This document shows, piece by piece, positions 23,816 to 35,095 of a stretch of DNA of 64,000 nt. The position numbers were made by a program, and so were the translations under genes. The notes beneath the pieces were generated by a model. It saw only the letters and a list, made by a program, of their open reading frames with translations, was not told where the DNA came from and did not search any database. The stretch is from Pseudisothecium myosuroides (lineage: Eukaryota > Streptophyta > Bryopsida > Hypnales > Lembophyllaceae): NCBI GenBank assembly GCA_951799445.1, contig OX637297.1:3844001-3908000 (forward strand), given 5' to 3'. Positions within the stretch are counted from its first letter, which is position 1. Each line of letters begins with the position of its first letter.

Positions 23816-26160
23816 GGATTCTAATACTTGAGAGTATTTAGAACTTCCACATTCTATTTTTGAAGGCTTCCACAATTAATTTCTATGACTTCCTATGGTA
23901 GTGTTCATTAAAGTACAAGCCCGATTATATTCCCATTTTTTTTGGTAACGTGCGGATAGATTAAAATTACTTAGGATAGAAGTGCACATGCTTGAGAATT
24001 CTAATATTTGAGAGTATTTTTAATTTCCAATTTTTTTTTAAAAGGCTTTCACTATTAGGTTCCATGATTTTTGATTTAGGTGGGCACCAAATTACGGCCA
24101 AGGTTCATTCACTGTTTTTCTTAATTCACAAGGGGATGGATTAAAATTATTCATAAATTAAATATGTCCATAGATTCTAATGTTTGAAACTGTTTTGAAC
24201 TTCCACATTGTTTGAAAGAGGCTTTGACTATTGAATTCCATGACCTTTGATGTAGGTGGTCACTAAAGTACGGGTTAGGATGCATTCCCTATTTTCTTAA
24301 ATTCACATGGGAATGGATTAAAATTACACACAAATTTAATATTTACATGGATCCCAATATTTAAGAGTATTTACAACTTCCACAATTTTGTTAAAGTCGC
24401 TTTCACAAGTACATTCCATGACTTTTGATATTGGTGGCACTTAACTGCAGGCCCGCTTTTATTCCACATTTTTTTAATCCACGTGGGGATGGATTAAATT
24501 ATGCACAAATTTAATAATTCCATGGATCCCAATATTTAAGAGTATTTACAACTTCTACAATTTTATTAGAGTCGCTTTCACAAGTAAATTCCATGACTTC
24601 TGATATTGGCGGCACTTAAGTGCAGGCCCGCTTTTATTCCACATTTTTTTAATCTACGTGGGGATGGATTAAATTACGCACAAATTTAATAATTCCATGG
24701 ATCCTAATATTTAAGAGTATTTACAACTTCTACAATTTTATTAGAGTCGCTTTCACAAGTAAATTCCATGACTTCTGATATTGGCGGCACTTAAGTGCAG
24801 GCCTGCTTTTATTCCACATTTTTTTAATCCACGTGGGAATAGATTAAAATTACGCACAAATTTAATAATTCCATGGATCCTAATATTCAACAGTATTTAC
24901 AACTTCCACATTTTTTTGAAAGAGGCTTGCACAATTAAATTTCATGACTTTTGATATTAGCGGCCACGAAAGTACAGGCCCGCTTCTATTCCAAATTTTT
25001 TTTAATCCACATGGAGATGGATTAAAATTATGCACAAATTTAATATTTCTACGGATTCAAATACTCGAGAGTGTTTACAACTTCCACATTTTTTTGAAAG
25101 AGGCTTGCACAATAAAATTCCATGACTTTTGATATTGGCAGCCACTAAAGTACAGGCCGATTTCATTCCAAATTTTTTTTATTCATGTGGGGACATATTA
25201 AAAATAAGCACAAATTAAATATTTCCATGGATTCAAATATTCAAGAGTATTTACAACTTCCACAATATTGTGGAAGTTGCTTTCAAAATTAAAATCCATG
25301 ACTTTTGATATTGGCAGCCATTAAAGTACAAGTCCGCTTTTATTGCAAATTTTTTTAATCCATGTGGGGATGGATTAAAATTACGCAAAAATTTAATAGT
25401 TTCACAGATTCAAATACTGGAGAGTGTTTAAAACTTTCACATTTTTTTGAAAGAGGCTTGCACAATAAAATTCCATGACTTTTGATATTGGCGGCCACTA
25501 AAGTATAAGTCCACTTTTATTCCAAATTTTTTTAATTCACGTGGAGATGGATTAAAATTATACACAAATTTAATATTTGTATAGATCCTAATATTCAAGA
25601 GTATTTAGAACTTCTACAATTTTGTTAAAGTCGCTTTCAAAAGTAAGTTCCATGACATTTTTTTGAAGGAGGCTTTTGAAAGTAAATTCCACGACTATTG
25701 GATTAGGTGGTTATTAAAGTACAAGATTGGTTTTATTTCCATTTTCTTCTAGTTGATGGAAGATTGGATTAAAAAAAGGCAAGAATTGCATATTGGCATG
25801 AATTATTAATACTTCGGAGGGAATACTTACCACTTGAATTTGTAGTTTTTTTTAGAAGACTTTCACACTTAAAATAATGTCTTCTGATATTTGTGGTAAT
25901 AAAAGTGGAGGACACAATTTATTCCCATTTCTTAATTTGTTTACGTGTAGTTGACTTAAAATTGGTCTTAAAATTGAATATTGGTGTGAACTTTAATTAA
26001 CACTTGCGAGTGTTTGGCAACTTTGGTATTCTTTTGAAGCCTTTTATAAACCAAGTCTACAATTTTTGTTCTTTGAGTTCATTAAAATACACTCAAAGCA
26101 TGCTTTACTACCATTTTTTTATTCACGTCGGAATATAAAAAAGAAACAATTACAAATTGA
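23816..26160. repeat. satellite array, ~177-bp monomers (second part), partly homogenised
   Basis: The array resumes after the insertion. Monomers at about 24430-24960 are nearly identical at a 175-177 bp period (GGCACTTAAGTGCAGGCC, CCACGTGGGGATGGATTAAA), while those at either side are more diverged. This implies recent local amplification. The last recognisable monomers fade near 26.1 kb. Confidence 0.85.
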
Positions 26161-26271
26161 CATTAAACTTTATATTTGTTAATATTCTATTTATTTAATA
26201 ATTATACATTTTTATGTATTTCATTCACATATGAAGTCATTGACTTTTGGAATTTTTTAATTGTTTACTTT

Positions 26272-26305
26272 GAACCCTAAATCCTAAACCCTAAATCCTA
26301 GGGCC
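26272..26305 (-). repeat. degenerate telomere-type repeat (CCCTAAA orientation)
   Basis: AACCCTAAATCCTAAACCCTA-like words in a row. The orientation is opposite to the patch at 9.6 kb. Confidence 0.55.
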
Positions 26306-27335
26306 CTTCATGAATTTGTGAAGGACTGAAAAGGTTTCCAAAATGTGTTGACAAGCTTAGAATAGTAGTACGCAACATGGGAAGATAACCAATGGACTAG
26401 AAAATTGGAATGCATACAAGCAAAATTATTCTCTTCATGTTGGAAATTTTTTAAATTATTTTATTATTGTTAACCATTTTTCAAAAGTAGCCTGGATTCT
26501 CTGACAAGTTCTTTGATACTTCGATGGAATTTGTCAGAAAACAGAAATGCAAGAAGAGTATAGCTGTTGGGATAATCCCTTATTTATGTCTAGCTATGTT
26601 TGCTGTAGCCACTGTAATTATAGATAGACACGGAAACACGGAAGGCAATCACTTTCCAGCAGCTGAAATCCTTTTTCAGAATGAGGAATGTAGAGTCTTT
26701 TTGGAAAGAGAGATTCGACTTCCGATATCAGAACTTCTGCCCAAAGCAATTTTGAAACTCCCTCCATTTCTTCCCGCTGGAGTTCTCCTGCGTACGGATG
26801 CTGCTCATTCTCCTCTCGGATGAAGTTTGCTTGCTCATTTTTTTGATCATCCGTGTTTGGTAGTTGGTGTTCACAGGTGGTGTTTGGTGCTAGTAGCTTT
26901 TGTTGTTGTTGCTTGCGCTTGCGTAGATTGTGTCACATCCGTATAACCTTGTCGACTCTTGCTTCCAAGTTCTTTGTAAGTGAGCGCAGGTGCGTGTCCG
27001 ACCAAAAGGATTACCCTTTGACAATGTTGCGTACTTTGGGATGTTTTGGAATTAGGATGACGTTGCCTTGAACAAGCTTTGTATTGCGTGGGGAGATCTG
27101 TGAATGCTTGGAAGAGCAATGTTGTCAGGGTAGTGATGTCGAGACCAATTGAAAGTGACAAATTGCTTACAAATTTCTTACATTCAGTTCTTGAATTTGG
27201 GCTACAATCATTCATTATTTTGTTCATTGTGCATGTTTCGTTACTGAATGAGGAAGGCTGAGTTTTACCTATAAACACGCCGGTTTTTATAAAATGGGTC
27301 ATATTAACAAAGTAGACCTAAAATTTAAGTGATAT
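26306..27335. other. no supported gene
   Basis: A 99-codon plus-strand frame at 26524-26823 (contains RVFLEREIRLPISELLPKAI) reads like ordinary protein but matches no family I recognise and has no relative in the window. It may be an exon remnant. The opposite-strand frame at 26871-27302 looks like an antisense shadow. Confidence 0.3.
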
Positions 27336-27339
27336 GGAT

Positions 27340-28780
27340 TGGACAATTCAACTCGGTGCAAGTTGAACTGCATTCACAGAGAACACCGCTTCCTAGTATA
27401 AGTTGCAACTATTCTACTCAATTCGAGTTGAATTACCCATCTATGAACTAGAGCATTTATCATATCACAAAATAATAAATTTTGCATTGGAGTTAGTTTA
27501 ACTCGATTCGAGTAGAACTACAGTTACTATGAAAGGTGGAGAACTGTGAACTACGACTTCAAAATAGGTCTTCAATACGGTGATTTAAAATGCTGCAAGT
27601 TAAACTGCAGATATCAAACTACGTAATGGAAATTTAACTTGATCCGAGTTGAATTGTAGATTGTAGATTGCACAATGGTAATTCAACATGGTTCGAGTTG
27701 AACTATAGATTAATGACTGCATAATGGTAATTTAACATGGTTTGAGTTAAACTGCAGATTGGGAAGTGTTCAATGGTAATTTAACATGGTTCGAGTTGAA
27801 CTGCAGATAAAGGACTGCATAATGGTAATTTAACATGGTTCGAGTTAAACTGCAAATTGGGAATTGCTCAATAGTAATTTAACGTGGTTTGAGTTGAATT
27901 GCAGATAAGGGACTGCACAATGGTAATTTAATATGGTTCAAGTTAAACTATAAATTGGGGACTGCTCAATGGTAATTTAACATGGTTTGAGTTGAACTGC
28001 AGATAAGGGACTGCATAATGGTAATTTAACATGGTTCGAGTTAAATTGCAAATTGAGGATTGCTCAATGGTAATTTAACATGGTTCAAGTTGAAATGCAG
28101 ATAAGGGACTTCATAATGGTAATTTAACATAGTTTGAGTTAAAATGAAGATAGGGGATTGCATAATGGTAATTTATCAAGGTGCAGGTTAAACTGAAGAT
28201 AGGCGGTTGAATAGTTGTTATTTAACTTGGTAGAAGTTGAATTTCAAATAGGGGACTACATAATGGTAATTTAACATGGTTCGAGTTGAACTGTAGAGAA
28301 GGGACTGCATAATGGTAATTTAATATGGTACATGTTAAACTGCAGAGAGAGGAATGTATATTTGTAATTTAATAAGGTACAAGTGAAACTGCAGATAGAG
28401 GACTGCATAATGGTAATTTAATATGATGCAAGTTCAACTGAATAAAGGTGGTTGAATAGTTGTAATTTAACATGGTGCAAGTGGATATTGATCTTGATTC
28501 CAGTTAAAATGAGGAACATGGATTATGTATAGATATTCTCCGTAATTGCTATTTGAATTGTATATTACAGCATTTGTAATGGTAATTTAACTTGATTCGA
28601 GTTAAACTACAGAACGGGGGGTTGTGTGGCCACAGTTCATATCGGTTTGACTAAATCTGAATAACTATACTGATTATCGACAATTGACATTCATAATACT
28701 GGAACTTCGCATAGAGTTCTAGCTTAACTTCAGTTATACTTTGTCAAACTCTTGTGAGGGGACTTGTAATTCAACTCGCC
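27340..28780 (+). repeat. tandem ~49-bp array (TTCGAGTTGAACTGC units) 5' of element copy 1
   Basis: Words TAATTTAACATGGTTCGAG, GTTGAACTGCAGATAAGG and GACTGCATAATGG recur every 48-50 bp, for more than 20 units with increasing divergence at the ends. Related but sparser GAGTTGAA words lie before copy 2 at 43.2-44.8 kb, so the array seems to belong to the 5' region of the DUF7869-like element. Confidence 0.75.
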
Positions 28781-29124
28781 TCGAGTTGAAGTGAGGGTAC
28801 ATTGGTTTTGGAATTGAGTGTAATCTATTTTGATTGTTTGGCTATATTGTAATGAAAACTTGCAATTGCAAGTAATTTGTAGTGTGTTCCCACGTCACAT
28901 CCGAGGCTGCAGAGTGATAATTATTTGTTGTATTCACGATTGGTATTCACCAATAATCATTTTCAGATTCTATGTTAGTAGATACTGGTTTCTTACTTGT
29001 TATAGGGATGTTCAAGTCGACTCGAGTTGAGTTACATGAATGGATGTGTGTTTATGTTTGAAACGGAATTGGTACATACTATCATATCAGTCACTGATGT
29101 TTATGTGGTCCATGCGCAGACATT

Positions 29125-29416
29125 ATGGAGGCTGCAAGGTAAGTGGTACCAGAGTACTCTTCCGATGAAGGAAAGATTAACAATCTGGCTGAAGATGTTC
29201 TCGATATTCCTGACTGTGAAGGCATCCCACGACGTCTTTGGATTACAAAGGTGGTCACCTTGCACAATGCGGCTAGTCTGGTAGTAGCGGAGAAAATTTG
29301 TCATAGCGTTAATTCTGACCTCGTTATTGATTTTGATGGTCCCTTGGGAGATTCCCTTGTTGCCGTCCAAATCTCAAAGTACCTGGTTGCTAATGTTGTT
29401 CCTGATGATTGGAGGT
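29125..29416 (+). pseudogene. DUF7869-like element copy 1: N-terminal coding part
   Basis: The frame from ATG at 29125 (one TAA six codons in) encodes DIPDCEGIPRRLWITKVV, CHSVNSDLVI and GPLGDSLVAVQISK, clearly the same protein as copies 2 and 3. It is cut at DDWR by a TG..CA element (29417-32897). After the insertion only a short further stretch remains before sequence passes straight to the element's 3' noncoding tail, so about 800 codons present in copy 3 are deleted. Confidence 0.8.
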
Positions 29417-32400
29417 TGTGGGAGTACGTATCATCCGGAAAGTCCCAATTAGCAATTTAGTGGAGATAAAAGTAGCAGAACTTTTTCAATTTTTGCATTT
29501 AAATACCAAGTTAGGACTTAGATATTAGAAATAGAAATTAGTTTCTAGGTAGAAAGGATAAAACTCTAAATAGGTTACGCAGCCTGCCGGAAACCGTAGC
29601 CGGAAAGCCGGAAAGTTCCGGAAAGTTCCGGATCGTAGGGACCTACCGCCCAGGTTCCGGCTAGGGAACTTACGGGAACGTTTTTGGCGGCGGGAACTTA
29701 GGGTTCCGACAGGTACTTAAACCCCACCGCCAGCCTCATTCAGTCTCTTTTACCCGTGTTCTTCCACGGTGCGTTAGAAGAGAGAAAGAGTGGTGAGTTA
29801 GGGCGTGTTAGGGAGAGAAAGGGAGGAAGGTGCCGATTGCACCGGATTGTCCTAGCAGTCGGTGAGATGGTGGAAGCGAGTCGATCCCGGAGGTCGGTAG
29901 TCACAGCCCGGGGCGTACGTCCGGTTGTCCCATCGGATCCGGAGCGCCTGAAGGAGTTAGAAGAGGACCTAGAAATCATGGGGTGTTTAGGATTGGTAAA
30001 ACGTCCATGGAACGTCCGGAGTGAAGAGATGATTGATGAGCTGGTTTCCGGAGTAGGTAATCAGTTCGATTTGACGATTAGGGGTCGATCTAGGGCCTGG
30101 ACTCCGGAGTTGTGGGCGAAGGCATACTTTACGCCGAGCAGGGGTTCCGGAATGGCGTCCCGGACGGATACTTACGCCGTGGAGGTATTCCGGAGTCATG
30201 CGGATTCCAAGGAGGGAAACACTGCGAGTGATTGTAAGAGTCCCCGGGATGGGCAGTTGTTAGCATTCCTCATCCCTATCTTGTATCCGGAAAAGCCCAC
30301 CCGGATTACAATGACCGTGGCAAACACCATTTTCGGAGCGCTGGGAGATAGAGAGAATCCGGCTCCCAGGCCGGTCAGCTGGGGAGTGATCATTCACTCC
30401 GTAGTGGAAAAGTTAGCGGTCAATATCGCGAACAAGAAGTCAAGTCCGATTAGCCCCTATCTTTTTCATCTGTATCACTCCGAGGATGCACTGGCCGGAC
30501 CGGAAATGACCATATACCGGAAGGGCGAGAATTTGTTGAGGTATGGACTTCCCGCAGAAGATGAACCGGATGAGCTCAAGCCGGAAGAAGAGGAACCAGA
30601 ACCGGAGTAGACATCACCAAACGTTGGAGGGACGCGCCGGAAATCGACTGATCGGGGTGCGCGGGGGAAGCAAGAAGCCGAGGAGGAAGAGAAGCCCCGA
30701 GAACCACTTCCGGAAACAGATCAGCTAGAGGCCACCATCAAATGGCTGTTAGCTACCCGGGCACAGAATGAGCGAATGTCGGCGCTGATCCGGCAAATGT
30801 GCGAGAAATTGGGTGTGAAGGAAGAAACCCAAATCCTGGTGACGTTGGCGGAAAGGCCAGATCCGGAAGCGGTGAAGCAGCTGGAGGACCGGATTCTGAC
30901 CTTGGAGCAAGAACGGGACCGGTTTCGAGAACAAGCTGCGTGGTCGGAGAAGGAGAGGATGGCCGCTGAAACAAAAGAGGGAGAAGCCCTCGATCTGGTC
31001 CGGAATGTCAGAAGTCTGTTTGACACTCCGGCGGATATTCTTGCCAGAGCTACACTCTGGAATAATCACATGGTGAAGGATGGTCACGTGGCGGGATCGA
31101 AGGTGGTGAGCATCCTTGTGGATTTTGAAGTCCGGATTGAGGGAATGCTCAAGGAAGTCCGGCAACTGTTGGGAAACTTGGATCCGCTTGAGGGGTTAGA
31201 CCAAGGCCTTTTTGACCTAGGTCAGGATCTCCAAGAAGGAGGGGCACAGAACCAGCCTTCTCCGGCAAAGAGCAAGACAATCGCCGGAACGTCGCAAGCC
31301 GGAACAGCATCGGCACAGAAGAGGAGGTCGCTGGTGAAGCAGTTTGCAGCCTCCACTCCAGTAAAAGATGTTGTCTTAGGCGTCCCAGTCGGAAGAACTG
31401 CGTCCGTAGCAAATCTGTTCCCCGACAGACCGGTGGGTTCTACTTTCCGGGAACCAGCTTTACCCGGAATGGTGTTGAATCCAGCCCGGACGGATCCGGT
31501 GAGTTTCACCCACATGCTCCAGCCCTTTCTCCAGACACCGCCACCGTCCCAGCTCATTGATCTTACTGTTCCGAAACCAAGGGGACGACGGCTACTGAGC
31601 GAGACGGACCCGGAATCGGAAGAGGGGGATACGACTCAATCGGAGGAGGAAGAGTTGCAGCCTCCCCGGACCAGGTCGAAGACGAAGAACACCCCACCCC
31701 AAAAGACAGGTGGATCGCCAGCTCAGGGTGGCACGTCTGTAAAGAAGGCTAAGAGAAATAAATGACTATCTAGGGTAGCAGTAGCAGTAATTGTAGTTAG
31801 GATTCTTACCAGGATGGTAGTTCCGGAACCGGATTTTCCGGATGTAGGCCCAGTAGTTCCGGACTTTTAGGAGTTAAACGGTTTTGCAGTTTTCCCGGAA
31901 CGGTCTTCAGGGCCGTTGTTTTTTTGCTTTTTAGTTGGCCGTTGGCCGGTTTTCTGGTGGCCGTTTGGGCTGCCTTTTTGTGGGTTTTTAAGGGCAGGCC
32001 GGTTTGTTGGCCTGTCATTCCTTTTTCCTTGTTCATTTAATCTAAAGCATTCAGGAAAGCACTCGTTGGATTATTCTCTTGCGTATCGCGTCTATAGTCA
32101 CTTGTGTGGATGTGTAAGTGAGAGTGTGCAAGGGGGAGGAGTCCGGATTCGTGGACTGCCGGATTAGGCTAAGTGTGTCTTGCAGATGAGTTTTTAGACT
32201 TGCGCAGTGAGAAAGTGGCGCCTTTAAAACGCTGGTACGGTAATCCGGTGGAGACCAAGGAGTGGTTCGGAAGCTAGTCCGGAATTCGCAGGGGCGATTC
32301 CGTGCGGAGATAGGCAACCGCCAGAGGAATATTTCCACCCGTCCGGAAGGCTAGTCAACCTCATGAGCGGTCGAGAGCTAGGAAGTCATTCCCTTAGTTC

Positions 32401-32897
32401 CGGAAGTCCGGTATCCGTCGTTGTAGTAAGGAGGACCTAACGCTACCCTGTGTGACCAGCTTTCCGGATAGGCCATCCGGAATGTTGTGAGGAGGCCACC
32501 CTGTTTACTCAACTAGATTTATTCTTGGGTTGTGTTTTGTTTTATGTTATTAGAGTTTATGTCAGATACGGAGTGGTGCAGTTCCCTATCCCTCGGAAAG
32601 AGCAAGTGAGGAACCCTCTGAGGGTAAAACAGAGGTATCGAAAACCAACTTGTTAGAAAGACGGAACCGGAATATTGGATAGGGCCGGATCCGGAAGAGA
32701 ATCCGGAAAGGAAGTAGTTCCGGAAAAGTGTTTGTGTGTTGAAAGGACCCCTCTCAAGGTGGTCAAAGTCCGGAAACTTAGAGGTCTCGAGAAACTAATT
32801 TTGAAGCAACGTCTGGAATCTCCTGGGACGATAACTTGTGTCATCTTAGCACGTTTTTGTGGTTAAAGATACTTACACCTAGATTACGCGTACGACA
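29417..32897 (+). mobile_element. TG..CA element with ORF, 3481 bp, 5-bp duplication GAGGT
   Basis: The element starts TGTGGGAGTACG and ends CGTACGACA. GAGGT lies on both sides (29412-29416 and 32898-32902) and removal rejoins the DDWR codons of copy 1 to YS/TL-type downstream sequence as in copies 2 and 3. CCGG words are extremely frequent. I see no long direct repeat at its ends, so it is an LTR-like unit without a visible internal domain. It carries one long ORF. Relatives are at 22032-23810 and 45697-47787. Confidence 0.85.
29867..31765 (+). CDS. ORF of the TG..CA element (unknown, gag-like layout), one in-frame TAG
   Basis: From ATG at 29867 the frame runs to TGA at 31763-31765 with a single TAG at 30608-30610 and no frameshift. 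The N-terminal half is globular (RPWNVRSEEM, LTIRGRSRAW, DGQLLAFLIPILYPEKPTRI, SWGVIIHSVVEKLAVNIANK, YLFHLYHSEDAL), with the feel of the plant-transposon-protein type found in gag-like ORFs; I cannot assign it firmly. An acidic EPEEEEPEPE stretch surrounds the TAG. The second half has coiled coil (residues ~300-420), then a Pro/Ser-rich and charged tail ending KKAKRNK. No zinc knuckle, protease or reverse transcriptase is visible. The TAG could be decay or readthrough between two products. The frame is open upstream to 29756, but the first ATG is at 29867. Confidence 0.65.
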
Positions 32898-32902
32898 GAG
32901 GT

Positions 32903-33562
32903 ACTCTTTACGAGCATGGCCGATTAAACCTGTGTACTTGAATGGGGCAAGTACGACCATCGACAAGCCAACCGTGATCATGACCTTAGGGACGAATACA
33001 ACTGTATAAAGCCAGCCGTGATGCTTGCAAGAGGCTAGCTTTATACGATTTTATATATTTTTTTGCATACCCACAAATGATTTTATACGATTTTACATGT
33101 TTTTTATAGAGTAGATGGTATATTTTGGAATATTAAGAATGATTTGATTTCATTGATTTGTATGGGAACATCTATTTTATATTGTACAAAGTACTTTGCA
33201 GAGCAAGTGCTTTTATACGTAGTATTTAATATATTTACCATTACACTATACATTTATTTCTATCTCTATTGACATCATTTTTGTTATGTGTGTACCTTAA
33301 AAATAAATTGGAAATAGAATACGAGTGCAAAACTGGGTAGTAAGACCACTTTTTATTTTGTTAACACATTAAGCACTTGTCACAATTCTGGGAATGGGAC
33401 TGGTTAATTGTTACCACTTTCCTACTTGCAAAGCTCACTAAGCAACACCAAGTCATGTACATCTCATAGCCGCTTATACGAAGTCAATGGGAATCAAACC
33501 CGGACCGCCTAAATGAGATTAATAGCCTCTTACAACCAACCGTTTAGCTCATGACTTGGTGT
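32903..33562 (+). mobile_element. DUF7869-like element copy 1: 3' part
   Basis: 32903-32995 matches the coding sequence after DDWR in copies 2 and 3 (ACTCTTTACGAGCATGGCC, TACTTGAATGGGGCAAGT). From about 33040 the sequence is the 3' noncoding region shared with copies 2 and 3 (TACAAAGTACTTTGCAGAGC, AAGACCACTTTTTATT). Confidence 0.75.
33446..33561 (-). ncRNA. tRNA-like 116-nt structured domain, copy 1
   Basis: On the minus strand CACCAAGTCATG and CATGACTTGGTG form a 12-bp closing stem. Inside are an A-box-like GAGCTAAACGGTTGG and a B-box-like GGGTTTGATTCCC, with a second stem CTCAT..TAGGC/GCTATGAG around the B-box arm. The domain is exactly 116 nt here and in copies 2 and 3. It lies antisense in the 3' region of the element. 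It could be a tRNA-derived SINE head or Pol III promoter, or a structural element of the transposon. Confidence 0.5.
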
Positions 33563-34194
33563 CACTACTAGAGAAAGGGGTATTTTAAGCGCATTTTTCA
33601 GTCAAAAAATGCATACTTAAAGTGCAAGTCTTTTAAGTAATTTTTACTTAAAATGTTGTGTCTAGGACGCGCCTTAAAGGACAATTCACAAGTGAAGCAT
33701 AAGACTGAAAGACTCCAACAACAACGTGTGAATTAAATTCAAGCTTTCAAATTTCATCTAGGGTTATCAGCATCCAAGGCTGCCATCCAAAAGCAAATTT
33801 AGTCAAACTCAATCTTGAGGTGAAGAACACAAATAGGCATAAAATCCAGAACATTATGATCAACATTTGTTGAAATTATATGAAGAACCCAATATCAGAT
33901 TCAAACCCTAAATCCAAATTCAAGCATATCAATATGCAAGACATGAAAGATAGAGTGTTATCTGCATCACAAGAACAAGAAAATATAACAAGGGACTGAA
34001 GAAAATGGCTCCAACCATTCAAGTGGAGAGAATGAAACTGCTAGGGAAAAGAAAATAAAAAATAAAGTACCATGTTCTTCGACAAAAAAAATGACGCACA
34101 CCACCGAAACTGGCATTGGATACAAGACACCGCCTATTGCTTAGGAGCAGGAACAATTAAGAAAGACAACAAAGCACAGAAGGAAGAGACGCAC

Positions 34195-35095
34195 CTTATG
34201 CCATGGAGGAGCCTTGATATGAAGAAACTTGAATTCTGTGTAATTGGGATTCATACACTTGATCTCCTCACGAGTGGAAGTCCCCAACACTTATCACACA
34301 ACAACACTTCGGAAGTGTCATGCTCCCACCCTTGCACAAGTCAAGAACACAAACACAATACAACTAGAGACGAAAGTAATAGCACCGGCATACCATAAAC
34401 CGCCTAAAAGAGGTTGTAGAATGCGAATCCTACTTTAATAATTTCCACCAGCTGATCCACTTTGCTTTCTCTAAGAAACAAAGGCTGAAACAACATCAAA
34501 TGACCCGTAAACATCCAACCATGGTGAAACAAGACAAAACGCTACAGTCAAGGGGTTTTGCCTCCGACTGGCACTAGACTCAAGTCACTGCCGACAATGT
34601 TGCTAAAGACACGTCGAATTAGAGTTCAGGGTAACTCCCCGTCCAGAAGAAGGAAATAACAAAAAAGAGGGTTCCACGCGAACCTGTCCAAGGAGAAGTT
34701 CAGCCATGATACAAACCATCGACCATATATCAATAGCGGTGGCGTACTCGCTTGCTCAGAAAAATAGCTCAAGAGCACGGTAATACCATGAACAAATGTA
34801 GGATATATTAGGCTTCCCTTTCACCTGTACAACAAGTGCATCTTAGCCAAACCACGACGCAGGCACTGGACCACTACCTGCCCAATGGGCGGGATTGTGA
34901 AAGTAAAGAAAAAGAAAAGAATCGACATGCTCTAGAACCTAAAAGCCATAAATTGATTAACTCTATAGACCCAAGAGCGCTGAAAAAATGTACACAACAA
35001 ACCTTCCACTTAGTCAGGTGCTGAACCATGCAAAAGTATCGAGAAAATCAGGTACTCACCAAAACTTTGGCACTTCCAAAGTCTCAGAGTTTCTG
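34195..35095 (-). pseudogene. captured fragment of GSK3/SHAGGY-like protein kinase
   Basis: Four exons with introns retained. 35060-35095 encodes QKL*DFGSAKVL (subdomain VII DFG, TGA at the usual Cys). 34684-34824 encodes KPNISYICSWYYRALEL..., then ATAIDIWS and AELLLGQ (activation loop, with both GSK3 Tyr positions, and subdomain IX; TGA where LIFG has Gly). 34434-34484 encodes a PLF...ESKVDQLVEIIK stretch. 34195-34290 encodes [17 protein letters not shown] and PPWHK. Most donors and acceptors are canonical; the last acceptor lacks one G. The N-lobe with the ATP-binding Lys and the HRD loop are absent, as is the C-terminal end. Pro-to-Leu and Gly-to-Arg changes in conserved positions confirm decay. 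It is too incomplete to be a kinase. Confidence 0.85.

Noticed and set aside
26871..27302. 143-codon minus-strand ORF
   Set aside because: Thr/Ser/Gln-rich low-information translation with no domain and no supporting signals.
33563..33700. Helitron 3' end (CTAG preceded by a hairpin) for the gene-carrying element
   Set aside because: The right boundary carries an inverted CACTA end and both sides have a TGT duplication; Helitrons leave no duplication and have no inverted repeats.
34072..34398. 108-codon plus-strand ORF
   Set aside because: Lies antisense to a clear GSK3 exon ([17 protein letters not shown] on the minus strand).
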